From Bradyrhizobium guangdongense (GTDB lineage: Bacteria > Pseudomonadota > Alphaproteobacteria > Rhizobiales > Xanthobacteraceae), in contig NZ_CP030051.1 of the NCBI RefSeq assembly GCF_004114975.1, positions 2,604,001 to 2,668,000 on the forward strand: a stretch of 64,000 nt of DNA, given 5' to 3'. Under the pieces are notes generated by a model. The model searched no databases and had not been told where the DNA came from. It saw nothing but the letters and a program-made list of their open reading frames with translations. Of this stretch, positions 27,960-35,794 are shown piece by piece; position 1 is the stretch's first letter, and each line of letters begins with the position of its first letter. The position numbers and the translations under genes are program-made.

Positions 27960-28919
27960 ATGTTAAACTCTACTGCTTGCACGCGTACTGGCGAGGACCG
28001 GGCGAAGCTCTATAACGAAATCACCGACAAGATCATCGCCGAGCTTGAGGCAGGACGCGTTCCCTGGGTTCAGCCCTGGGGGACCGCCGCGGTCAAACCG
28101 GCGCTGGCAATGCCGAGAAACGCGTCAACCAACCGGCAATACAGTGGCGTTAACATCCTCATCCTCTGGGGAGCAGTTATCGAACGGGGATTCACCGGAC
28201 AAAGTTGGCTCACCTTCCGCCAGGTGCTCTCGCTAGGCGGCCACGTTCGCAAGGGAGAGCGCGGCACCACAGTCGTCTATGCGGACCGCTTCGTGCCGAA
28301 CGATGAGAAGCGGCGCGCAGCGGAGGCCGGCGAAGATGCGAAAGTGTTGTCATTCCTCAAACGATTTACCGTTTTCAACACCGATCAGTGCGATGAACTG
28401 CCCGACAACATCACCGCCGTTGCACCGCCACCGCCGGCTGACCTCATCGAACCGACTGTCGACGCCCTGATCAAGGCCAGCAAAATCCCATTTCGGATTG
28501 GTGGAGACCGCGCATTCTATGCCACAGCCGAGGACTATGTGCAGGTCCCACCGCCACAGGCCTATTTCGAAACAATCAACTGGCACCGCACAGCGCTGCA
28601 TGAACTCGGTCATGCGACCGGGCATCCCTCGCGCCTCAATCGCGACCAGAGCGGATCCTTCGCTACGAAGAAATATGCCTTCGAAGAACTGGTCGCCGAG
28701 CTGAGTTCAGCGTTCGGCTGCGCCTCGCTCGGGATCGTCCCGACGGTGCGTCACGCCGACTATATCGGCTCCTGGCTTGAAGTCCTGCGCGAAGACAATC
28801 GGGCGATCATGCGCGCCGCCTCGCAGGCGAGCAAGGCTGCGGACTATTTGCTCGGCTTCGTTCCCGATTCTATTCAGCCCGCGTCGCTTGCGGGCATCAG
28901 TCAGGGCGAGGCTGCGTGA
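27960..28919 (+). CDS. ardC: ArdC-like antirestriction protein (ssDNA-binding plus zincin-like domain)
   Basis: 319 residues from the ATG at 27960 with GGAG seven bases upstream. Residues 10-135 are the ArdC N-terminal ssDNA-binding domain (LYNEITDKIIAELEAGRVPW, SGVNILILW, WLTFRQVLSLGGHVRKGERG, FTVFNTDQC). Residues 175-300 are the zincin-like MPTase-PolyVal domain with the metal motif ALHELGHATGH and the downstream Glu in YAFEELVAELSSAF. Such proteins protect incoming single-stranded DNA against host restriction during conjugation. The stop overlaps the Toprim gene. Confidence 0.92.
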   Translation: MLNSTACTRTGEDRAKLYNEITDKIIAELEAGRVPWVQPWGTAAVKPALAMPRNASTNRQYSGVNILILWGAVIERGFTGQSWLTFRQVLSLGGHVRKGERGTTVVYADRFVPNDEKRRAAEAGEDAKVLSFLKRFTVFNTDQCDELPDNITAVAPPPPADLIEPTVDALIKASKIPFRIGGDRAFYATAEDYVQVPPPQAYFETINWHRTALHELGHATGHPSRLNRDQSGSFATKKYAFEELVAELSSAFGCASLGIVPTVRHADYIGSWLEVLREDNRAIMRAASQASKAADYLLGFVPDSIQPASLAGISQGEAA

Positions 28920-29980
28920 TGCCAAGCAATGCCTCCGAACTGGCACGCCGCCTCGCGCGAGAGGCCGAGGCGGTGTGCAGGCACTACCTCTCCCGGGGCA
29001 AGCGAGCGGGGCGATACTGGGTGGTCGGCGACGTCCACAACACGCCGGGCCGCTCGTTGTTCGTACGGCTCGAGGAATCGCCGAACGGACCTGCTGGCAA
29101 ATGGACCGACGCGGCAACGGGCGAACATGGTGATCTGCTCGACATCATACGAGAAAGCATGAGCTTGCGACACTTCCACGAGGTCGCCCAGGAGGCGCGG
29201 CGCTTCCTCAGCTTACCTCATTCCGAGCAGCAGCCGGCATCGAAATCAGTTCGCTTGCCAGCGCCGATCGGATCACAAGAGGCGGCTCGTCGGCTCTTTG
29301 CGATGTCCAGCGCGATTGAAGGGACGTTAGCCGAGACGTACTTACAATGCCGTGGAATAACCCGCATCCACCATGGTAACAGCCTCCGCTTCCACCCCCG
29401 TTGCTACTATAGGCCGGACGAGCATTCGCCGGCAGAGAGCTGGCCGGCAATGATAGCCCCCGTCACGGACCTCGATGGGCAGATCACCGGTGCCCATCGC
29501 ACCTGGCTCGATCCAGACGGCTTTGATTACGTGCGCCTCGGCAAGGCTCCGATTGACACGCCACGGCGGGCCATGGGCTACCTTCTGGGCAATGCCGTTC
29601 GTTTCGGGATGGTCGATGATGTACTTGCGGTCGGCGAGGGGATCGAGACCATCCTGTCATTACGTCATGCACTGCCAACCTTACCCATGGCAGCGGCGCT
29701 TTCGGCCAATCACCTTTCAGCCCTGTTGTTCCCAGCTGGGCTGCGGCGGCTCTACATCGCCCGCGACGACGATGCCGCGGGGAATGCCGCGCAGGAAATT
29801 CTTACCCGGCGCGCTGAGGCGATCGGCGTTGAAGCGATCCCGCTCTCGCCTTGGCTCGGCGACTTCAACGAAGATCTGCGCATCTTCGGCCTCGACGCGC
29901 TGCGAGCAGCATTGGGGCTTCATCTCGTACCAGAGGACGTCGCCCGCTTCCTGCATTCCTCGATGGTAGCTGCGGAATAG
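28916..29980 (+). CDS. Toprim domain protein (DUF7146, primase-like)
   Basis: 354 residues. The GTG at 28916 overlaps the ardC stop; the ATG at 28919 directly after is equally possible. An N-terminal primase-type zinc-free region (YWVVGDVHNTPGRSLFVRLE, GKWTDAATGEHGDLLDII) precedes the middle domain (YLQCRGIT, WPAMIAPVTDLDGQITGAHR). The C-terminal Toprim fold has VLAVGEGIETILSL (catalytic Glu) and LYIARDDDAAGNAA (DxD metal site). It is likely a primase or primase-like factor used when the transferred strand is converted to duplex. It is co-transcribed with ardC. Confidence 0.9.
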   Translation: MMPSNASELARRLAREAEAVCRHYLSRGKRAGRYWVVGDVHNTPGRSLFVRLEESPNGPAGKWTDAATGEHGDLLDIIRESMSLRHFHEVAQEARRFLSLPHSEQQPASKSVRLPAPIGSQEAARRLFAMSSAIEGTLAETYLQCRGITRIHHGNSLRFHPRCYYRPDEHSPAESWPAMIAPVTDLDGQITGAHRTWLDPDGFDYVRLGKAPIDTPRRAMGYLLGNAVRFGMVDDVLAVGEGIETILSLRHALPTLPMAAALSANHLSALLFPAGLRRLYIARDDDAAGNAAQEILTRRAEAIGVEAIPLSPWLGDFNEDLRIFGLDALRAALGLHLVPEDVARFLHSSMVAAE

Positions 29981-30308
29981 CGCCCGTGCTTCGATCGGGT
30001 CGATAGGTCGCTCATACGAGGCCATTGCCGGGAGAGGACGCGACCTCGGCCTTCTAGAGGGCGATCGGACGACGACCGGACCGGGCCGGCAATGGCTACG
30101 CCCGGCTATTTTCCGCCGCGCGCCGGCGATGAGAAGGCACATCAGTCGTCAGATCGGCGCGCTTTGCATCGCGAGGCAAAATAGCCGGCCTCCGCCATCC
30201 TCCGCTACCGCTTCGGCCCTTGCGGGTTCTGGCCCGTTCCGGCCGCCGTCTCAGTGATCGCCACGAAGGCCGCGAGGTCGCGGCCGATCCGACAAAGGGG
30301 TCCCTCCA
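29981..30308. other. Leader region upstream of the DUF2493 gene with inverted repeat
   Basis: No gene is seen. Two perfect 11-base arms, CCGGCTATTTT at 30102-30112 and AAAATAGCCGG at 30178-30188, enclose about 65 bases. The related sequence GGCTATTTTGC recurs at 37370-37380 after the transglycosylase gene. Shorter GC-rich hairpins (cggcccttgcgggttctggcc) follow before the next start. Confidence 0.55.
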
Positions 30309-31232
30309 ATGACCGACCAAGACGACATTGAACCGCCGCACGCCTCTTCTCCAACTGACCAGGTCCTCACTGAATTACAGCTGTTTGGCTACCGCCGGTT
30401 CGAGGACCAGCCTGACCCACGCCCGCTTCCCGAGGGCAAGATGATCGCTGGCGCCGTCGCCGATGTGTTCGACGCCCTGGTCGCGACGTTGAGCGACACG
30501 CGACTCGAGCCGGACCTTAATGATCTGCTCTGGTCGACGGTCAACCTGTTCCACCGCGCCGTCGACCGCGTTGAACGCCAACTCGACGACAACGAACGGG
30601 CGCAGCAGAAAAGCCAGCGTGAGCAGAATGGCTCGGAAGTCCGATCGGTCGAACTCGAACGTATGACGGCCGAAGGCATCACGTTGATCGAGCGCCGCAA
30701 CTGCCTGGAACTCTTCCGCGACCAGGCCATCGAGCGGTTTGAGACACACACCGGCTCATTCTGGCGTCCCCGATCGGGCTCCCTGGTGCACCACCGCACG
30801 CTGACCGCGGCGATGATCGACTCTCGCGACTTCATCGCTGCCAAGTGCCGCGCCGAGATCGAGGTCATGATGCCCTCGGGGCCGAAGATCGCGCTCACCG
30901 GAGGGCTAGACTTCAACGACCATAACCTCATTTGGGATCGCCTCGACAAGGTTCACGCCAAGCATCCCGATATGGTGCTGCTTCACGGCGGCTCCCCTAA
31001 AGGAGCTGAACTGATCGCGTCCAAATGGGCGACGACCCGCAAGGTACCTCAAATTGCTTTCAAGCCCGATTGGACGAAACATGCCAAGGCAGCACCGTTC
31101 AAGCGCAACGATGCCATGCTCGAACACCTGCCGATCGGCGTCATGCACTTCCCGGGCACGGGAATCCAGGACAACCTCGCCGATAAGGCAAAGCGCCTCG
31201 GCATCCCCGTCTGGAGGTTCGGCGGCGCGTGA
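30309..31232 (+). CDS. DUF2493 (SLOG-like, YpsA-related) domain protein
   Basis: 307 residues. The N-terminal two thirds are helical and charged (AVDRVERQLDDNERAQQKSQ). The C-terminal DUF2493 domain begins near residue 200 with KIALTGGLDFNDHNLIWDRL and continues with MVLLHGGSPKGAELIASKWA, PQIAFKPDW and the closing GIPVWRFGG. This is the Rossmann-like SLOG fold, thought to bind a nucleotide or nucleotide-derived ligand. It is common on rhizobial ICEs between the primase and DUF736 genes. Its function in transfer is unknown. Confidence 0.88.
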   Translation: MTDQDDIEPPHASSPTDQVLTELQLFGYRRFEDQPDPRPLPEGKMIAGAVADVFDALVATLSDTRLEPDLNDLLWSTVNLFHRAVDRVERQLDDNERAQQKSQREQNGSEVRSVELERMTAEGITLIERRNCLELFRDQAIERFETHTGSFWRPRSGSLVHHRTLTAAMIDSRDFIAAKCRAEIEVMMPSGPKIALTGGLDFNDHNLIWDRLDKVHAKHPDMVLLHGGSPKGAELIASKWATTRKVPQIAFKPDWTKHAKAAPFKRNDAMLEHLPIGVMHFPGTGIQDNLADKAKRLGIPVWRFGGA

Positions 31233-31253
31233 GCGTCATTCGCTCTCGGTCAA

Positions 31254-31288
31254 CGAAGCGGAGTTGCAGCCGCGGTAACTCCGCTTCG
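31254..31288 (+). terminator. Terminator-like hairpin after the DUF2493 gene
   Basis: A perfect 12-bp stem, CGAAGCGGAGTT at 31254-31265 with AACTCCGCTTCG at 31277-31288, has an 11-base loop and begins 22 bases after the stop codon. The U tract is poor (TTCGATTT), so termination may be only partial. Confidence 0.6.
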
Positions 31289-31343
31289 CTTCGATTTGGG
31301 CCGGAGGTTGCACCGTGGTGGTGGAAGGCGGACCGGTAAATTT

Positions 31344-31816
31344 ATGCAGCTGGAGCCATCACCAGGCTCGCCTTGGGGATTACTCTCAACATACTCGGCA
31401 TCGGCTTGTTCTGCTGGGTGATTTTCGCACTCACAGTGTAGGCCCTGCAGGTTTTTCGTCGCGCTGAGTCTCGGGATGAAGGCGTTCAGAGCGGCGCCGG
31501 CCTAATTGGCGCGCTACTTATCGCGACGACCGGCGGTGCGCTGACGCTCGTACTTGGCCAGGTCGCCGTGGTTGCTACTCGGTCCTCTGGCCTTGCGCAT
31601 TGTGATTGCGACAGCATTTGCTTTTCCCGCCGGCGTCGTCGGCTATCATGTCGGTGTTTCGCTGTGTCGCAGATCGGTGTAGCTTCGCTGGCTTGGCGTG
31701 CGTTCTCCGCTTGCGTCGGCGCGGTTTGCATTGGCGTTACGTCATGGACGGGCCTGATGATTTTGGCGAAGACCCGCCCGTTCATGCTAGGTGGGATGGT
31801 GGAGAAGCGGTCCTAA
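31344..31816 (+). pseudogene. Decayed membrane-protein gene of the element
   Basis: Fragments in different forward frames join into one hydrophobic protein: AITRLALGITLNILGIGLFC ending at a TAG (31439), then FVALSLGMKAF, then AGLIGALLIATTGGALTLVL, then LRIVIATAFAFPAGVVGYH, and finally FAVSQIGVASLAWR to the stop at 31814. At least four indels plus an internal stop separate the pieces. The reconstructed product has four or five membrane segments and about 150 residues. The intact relative is a hypothetical membrane protein found on related elements (from memory; needs a search). Confidence 0.6.
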
Positions 31817-32207
31817 CTAGTTCTTACAGCCGCATGGACCGAGCGATGACCGTTTCCCGTCTTCATCGAACAGGTACGTAGATCGGCGCGGTGAGCGGGA
31901 GATGATTGAAACCTGAGCGAGGGAGAGGCCGTCCTCGGACCCCCTCGACCAAGCTGGCGACATTCGGTCTAGCCCACGCAGCCGCGGCAGAGCGATCTTA
32001 TCTCGATCGGTCTTGGCAGACGATGCCGCCCTTTGCAGGAGATTGCTTCTCTTTCCCCGCTGGATCGTTTCGACCTCTTGTTCATCAAACCGAGATAACT
32101 ACGCTTCTCCGTAAGATTGTGGTTCAGCACGCGGACGCACGTGGCCTCGTTGATGGCTTGATCTGGCGAAGATCGGCTTCGCCTCGATCGTCTGAGCCGC
32201 AACGCCC

Positions 32208-32269
32208 TTGTGGCGACTTTCTTCCCCTGGGCTTCGCCCATTCCTCGCGAGACAAGAAAGTCGCCACAA
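32208..32269 (+). promoter_or_regulatory. Long perfect inverted repeat in the DUF736 leader
   Basis: Arms TTGTGGCGACTTTCTT (32208-32223) and AAGAAAGTCGCCACAA (32254-32269) are perfectly complementary over 16 bases around a 30-base loop, which itself holds a small gggcttcgccc hairpin. It lies 115 bases before the DUF736 start in otherwise non-coding sequence (31817-32383). An RNA attenuator, processing site or protein-binding dyad are all possible. Confidence 0.55.
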
Positions 32270-32383
32270 CGACGTCCTCCGCTGCGCTCCGGCCCGAGCG
32301 GGTGCGTCGCCGATCGTCCTCGGCCCTAGATCGCCATCGAGACCGCGGTGGTCGCGGGCTCGAAACACAATAGGAGAAGTGAC

Positions 32384-32704
32384 ATGGCTAACATCGGTTC
32401 TTTCAAGAAGATGGGCAATGATTTCCATGGCGAGATCGTCACCCTGAGCCTGCAAGCCAAGGGCGTCCGTATCGTCGCGGAGACCAATAAGTTCAATGAC
32501 AACGCTCCAAGCCATCGCATCTACGTGGGCCGGGCCGAGATCGGCGCAGCTTGGTCCAAGCGTTCCGAGGAAGGCCGCGACTACCTCTCGCTCAAGCTCG
32601 ACGACCCCTCGTTCAACGCGCCGATCTACGCGAACCTGTTCGACGACGAAGGCGGTGAAGGCTACACCCTGCTCTGGTCTCGGGCGCGCAAGAGCGGCGA
32701 GTAA
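32384..32704 (+). CDS. DUF736 protein
   Basis: 106 residues from the ATG at 32384 behind AGGAGAA. The sequence follows DUF736 throughout: NIGSFKKMGNDFHGEIVTLS, SHRIYVGRAEIGAAW, RDYLSLKLDDPSF, IYANLFDDEGG and YTLLWSR. Proteins of this small, probably beta-rich family accompany conjugation and mobilisation genes of rhizobial elements. Their biochemical role is not established. It is followed by a strong hairpin, so it forms its own transcript. Confidence 0.92.
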   Translation: MANIGSFKKMGNDFHGEIVTLSLQAKGVRIVAETNKFNDNAPSHRIYVGRAEIGAAWSKRSEEGRDYLSLKLDDPSFNAPIYANLFDDEGGEGYTLLWSRARKSGE

Positions 32705-32717
32705 GAGCGCCTCTCAC

Positions 32718-32748
32718 GAAGCCCCGTCCGTCCGCCGGGCGGGGCTTC
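32718..32748 (+). terminator. Hairpin terminator after DUF736
   Basis: A 13-bp stem (GAAGCCCCGTCCG paired with CGGGCGGGGCTTC, one G-T pair) with a 5-base loop begins 14 bases after the stop. It lacks a strong T run. A second perfect hairpin, ACGGCCGATC/GATCGGCCGT, is found at 32810-32839. Confidence 0.65.
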
Positions 32749-32961
32749 TCAGAAATTGACTACTCCGATCCAAAGAGCACGATTTCCGCTTAGCCCCCCC
32801 TCGTGTATTACGGCCGATCCGGCAACCCCGATCGGCCGTGACGACGCATGTCTGTAGACTGTTGACGGGCTTAGGTTCGATCCTAGCCGCGTATGTGCGC
32901 GGCGCGCGGTTCGCCTTTTATTGCGCTCTGAATGAATCAGACCTGGGTTAGCGCGCAGCGA

Positions 32962-33243
32962 CTATTTATCCTTTACACTGAGACGAATCCGTTTTCGGCC
33001 CTTTGATAGTGGCTTAGGCGTGGCGGCTCCCTTGGGCGGCTCAACAAAGAATTCTGACAGCCGAACACCTAACGTTTCGGCCAGTCGCTCGAGCAGATCA
33101 ATGGTTGGATTCTCGGTTTGCCGTTCCAGACCGCTCATATACGAGCGGTCGATCCCAGCATCATACGCCAGTTGCTCTTGCGGAATACCGCGATCAACGC
33201 GGATTCGGCGGACGTTCCAGGCCACAAGCGCACGAGCTTTCAT
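32962..33243 (-). CDS. XRE-family regulator, QseC-like
   Basis: 93 residues from the ATG at 33243. Residues 5-62 form a Cro/CI-type helix-turn-helix (VAWNVRRIRVDRGIPQEQLA, DRSYMSGLERQTENPTIDLL, LAETLGVRLSEFF), followed by a basic tail. It is divergent from the small DUF2285 gene with about 80 bases between their starts. This is exactly the arrangement of qseC and qseM in ICEMlSymR7A, where QseC autoregulates and represses the antiactivator. The assignment rests on context and fold, not on close sequence identity. Confidence 0.88.
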   Translation of the reverse strand: MKARALVAWNVRRIRVDRGIPQEQLAYDAGIDRSYMSGLERQTENPTIDLLERLAETLGVRLSEFFVEPPKGAATPKPLSKGRKRIRLSVKDK

Positions 33244-33324
33244 GCGCAAAAACAGCCATCGTGTAGACCATCAAACCACTGGCTATAACCGATCTATTCG
33301 GATACTTTGATTGGGCTCAATCGA

Positions 33325-33612
33325 ATGCCGCGAACAGATATGAGTGGACCTCCATTAAATCCTGATGTCGCTGACGTCCCGCCGAACGAGCCGGCGCTGA
33401 CCGCTTATGACGAACGGCATGTCGTCACGTACATGCGCCTTCTGCAGGCCGAAGGGGAGGGGGCGGACTGGCGCGAAGTGGCTCGAGTGGTTTTGCGTAT
33501 GGACCCCGAGCGGGAGCCAGACCGTGCGCGGAGCGCATATCAGAGCCACCTCGCGCGGGCCAAATGGATAACTGAACAGGGCCGCTTATTACGTGGCACT
33601 GGCTTCAAATAG
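33325..33612 (+). CDS. Stand-alone DUF2285 protein, QseM-like antiactivator
   Basis: About 95 residues; the start could be the ATG at 33325 or at 33340. After a Pro/Asp-rich leader (LNPDVADVPPNEP) comes a single DUF2285 domain, the extended-turn helix-turn-helix variant: YDERHVVTYMRLLQ, DWREVARVVLRMDP and SHLARAKWITEQG. It lacks DUF6499. In ICEMlSymR7A the single-domain DUF2285 protein QseM binds the DUF6499 domain of FseA and blocks activation of excision. Position between a divergent XRE gene and an FseA-like split gene supports the same role here (inference). Confidence 0.82.
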   Translation: MPRTDMSGPPLNPDVADVPPNEPALTAYDERHVVTYMRLLQAEGEGADWREVARVVLRMDPEREPDRARSAYQSHLARAKWITEQGRLLRGTGFK

Positions 33613-33777
33613 AAGAAATTCGCCGGCCGGCGGCTTGCAGGCAGAACTTATTTTCTTTGCTGATTGGTGGTCACTCCAGTGCACCACGTGGTGCCAAATT
33701 AGGGACTACCCACAACCACATCGTTCATGCCTATTGCGACGCAATCGCTGTTAGCATCGTGCAATGGGGCGGAAGCA

Positions 33778-34549
33778 ATGCCTGAATTCGACTGGCGGTC
33801 GCCGGAATCCTACAAGAGCCTGCAAGACGCCGAAGTCACCGACATCGCCTGGGAGTGTCTCCGCCGTAACGTCGACTATCAACGTGAGTACGAGGTGATG
33901 ATTGCCAACAGCGCTAACGGCGAAGTGACAGACGCATTCAGGAGGAAATGGGGCATCTGCTTTCGCCCATGACCCGCAGAGGTCGTTCGACGAGCAGACA
34001 ATTTTTTGGGCGCCTGAGGTTTTAGCGGCGGTCGTTCCGGTCAAGGTAGCAATGGCCGGCGACGGCAGGGCGTCGTCTCAGCCACTGCTCGACCTTACAG
34101 CAGGTCAGGTGCGGCGCGCCGCTGACGGCTGGCATGCCGTTCTGCGCATCAGTGCGGTAGATCACCGTGTCTGGTCCAAGGACCCGCCAGTGCTTGGCGC
34201 GTCTTATGCAGCCGAACTGCCGTTTGATGCCGATTTCGATGCGCGTGCGTATGCAGCCCGCCGGCTGTGGCGTGCGATGAATGGACGCGCGCCAGGTCCG
34301 GCATTTCACACGCTATCCAGACAGCGTCGCGAACGCCTGAGCGCCGCGATCCGCGCGCTCGATGCACATAGCGCGGGCGGTAGTTATCGCGTTATCGCCG
34401 AAGCGCTGTTCGGCAAAAAGCGTATCCCCGATCGCGCCTGGAAGACGCATGATCTGCGCAATCGAACAATCCGCTTGGTGCAAGGCGGCCTCGCGTTGAT
34501 GCGCGATGGCTACCGCGCACTCCTGCGGCCCGGGCGCAACGACGAGTAG
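33778..34549 (+). CDS. FseA-like transcriptional activator (DUF6499-DUF2285) made by +1 frameshift at 33967-33972
   Basis: Two forward frames join into one protein of about 256 residues. Codons 33778-33969 encode the DUF6499 domain (PEFDWRSPESYKSLQDAE, then IAWECLRRNVDYQREYE, then FRRKWGICFRP) and stop at TGA 33970-33972. Skipping one base after CCA (33967-33969) reads on from 33971 as DPQRSFDEQTIFWAPEVL and through the DUF2285 domain to LRNRTIRLVQGGLALMRDGY. In ICEMlSymR7A, FseA is made in the same way from msi172 and msi171 by programmed +1 frameshifting. The downstream frame has no good start of its own at the junction. A plain mutation is the alternative. Confidence 0.8.
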
Positions 34550-34560
34550 CGCAATCCGAA

Positions 34561-34600
34561 GGGGTGCCGAAAATCGATCCCTCAAACTTCGGCATCCCCC
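34561..34600 (+). terminator. Hairpin after the FseA-like gene
   Basis: GGGGTGCCGAA at 34561-34571 pairs with TTCGGCATCCCC at 34588-34599, with one bulge and a 16-base loop, starting 12 bases after the stop. No U tract follows, so it may be a weak terminator or an mRNA 3' stabiliser. Confidence 0.5.
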
Positions 34601-34680
34601 TCCGAGGTCTTGCTTCTCCATGATGACCGCACACACGCCGGCCTGGCCAGGCGTAGTGCCCTGTCTCCTGGAGTTCTCAA

Positions 34681-34962
34681 ATGCCCGATCCAATGGCCGG
34701 TCTTCCCCCGCGCTTCCTGCGTACACCTGAGGCGGCGAGATATCTCGGCCTGTCCGGCCGCACGCTGGAAAAACATCGCACTTACGGTACGGGACCGACG
34801 TATCGGAAGATCGGCGGACGCGTTGTCTACGCCTTCGATGACCTGAAAGCGTGGGCCGACCGCGGCGCCAAGACGTCGACCTCAGATCCCGGGAAGGGGA
34901 CCGTGCTGCCGGCCAAGAAGCATCCGGTGCTGCGCCCTTATGCGGGCCAAGAGCGTCGCTGA
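34681..34962 (+). CDS. Helix-turn-helix protein, AlpA/RdfS-like
   Basis: 93 residues, ATG behind GGAG. The core FLRTPEAARYLGLSGRTLEK, YGTGPTYRKIGGRVVYAFDD and LKAWADRG is the MerR-like HTH_17 domain used by excisionases and AlpA regulators. It lies directly after the FseA-like gene and before the DUF2840-TraF genes. In ICEMlSymR7A the FseA-activated directionality factor RdfS likewise belongs to this small winged-helix class and is linked to traF, so this gene is a good RDF candidate, in addition to the AlpA-like gene beside the integrase. Confidence 0.85.
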   Translation: MPDPMAGLPPRFLRTPEAARYLGLSGRTLEKHRTYGTGPTYRKIGGRVVYAFDDLKAWADRGAKTSTSDPGKGTVLPAKKHPVLRPYAGQERR

Positions 34963-35329
34963 CCCGAATGGCAGCGAGCAACTGATCTTCGCGGCTACGC
35001 CAATTGACCCCTCACGACACGCTTGCGCGGCCGCGGCCTCTTTCCAAATTCGGAGGACAACCTGTGAAACAGCTCGTGCTATCGGGGACCGGATTCTCGT
35101 CCTATCGAGGACTGGAATCGAGCTTGAGAGCTTGCTTTTCTGCTCTCTCCAACCGCTCCGAGCTTACTCACCAGAAATCCTTCGGATTTCTTCTAAAAGA
35201 GCAGATCGAAAGCGTTCCTTGGCGTGCGGTAACGGCAGTCAGGCAGTCCAAGTTGCGTTCGCTGGCCATGCACACTCTCCGCCGACCCCAAGCTCACGGC
35301 CGCCAGCTGTTGCGTCGGGGAGCCGCAGC
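34940..35329 (+). pseudogene. Possible RepA N-terminal stub and deletion scar
   Basis: A frame overlapping the end of the HTH gene reads ADPNGSEQLIFAATPID, which resembles the first residues of the RepA-type replication initiators that normally follow this HTH gene on rhizobial ICEs (usually '..PSEQL.LF...PID'). After about 25 codons the similarity ends, and the remaining 300 bases up to DUF2840 show nothing I recognise. Normally RepA and ParA (about 1.6 kb together) fill this place, so a deletion is likely. The match is short and from memory. Confidence 0.4.
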
Positions 35330-35794
35330 ATGAGTGATCTCACGGAAGTGGAAGTGTTGTGGCTTGAGAAGCGCATCGAAAACCGCGTTCGGTTTGGTCG
35401 TGTTGTCAAGGAAAGGAAGCTTGATCATCACCGGCGCGTCCTGTCATTTGCACCCGGCAGCATCTTTGCTTTCGTCCGTTGGACCTCCAGCGATTTTGGA
35501 GCGATCATTTCGCGGATCGATATCTTGCGTGCAGTCGCCCCGGGACAGCGCTGCTCGACCGTTCCTTATGTGACGCCCGGCGGAGAGATTTTGCTGCGGC
35601 TCTCTGGTTGGCCGAAAGTCGAGCGCGTGCTGCAGATGGTCGAGGCCGTTGAGGCGCTCGGCGTCGATCCGGTTGATGTCGCGCCTGACCATTGGCATCA
35701 CATTCACAACCGCCTGTCCGTCAACGAAAACCCGCGCCCATATACGAAAGCGCGCCATCAGGCCTGGCTTCACCGCGCGAGGATAACGCGATGA
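35330..35794 (+). CDS. DUF2840 protein
   Basis: 154 residues from the ATG at 35330. The family pattern is intact: LTEVEVLWLEKRIENRVRFG, LDHHRRVLSFAPGSIFAFVR, SRIDILRAVAPGQ, GEILLRLSGWPKVERVLQMV, DPVDVAPDHWHHIHNRL and ARHQAWLHR. DUF2840 genes lie immediately before the traF-type peptidase on many alphaproteobacterial ICEs. Their function is unknown. The stop overlaps the traF start (ATGA), so both are translationally coupled. An alternative longer start at 34940 would run through non-homologous sequence and was not chosen. Confidence 0.9.
   Translation: MSDLTEVEVLWLEKRIENRVRFGRVVKERKLDHHRRVLSFAPGSIFAFVRWTSSDFGAIISRIDILRAVAPGQRCSTVPYVTPGGEILLRLSGWPKVERVLQMVEAVEALGVDPVDVAPDHWHHIHNRLSVNENPRPYTKARHQAWLHRARITR

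Noticed and set aside
32868..32888. tRNA T-arm-like sequence (GGTTCGATCC)
   Set aside because: The loop is one base short, the stem has a bulge, and no acceptor, D or anticodon arm fits upstream.
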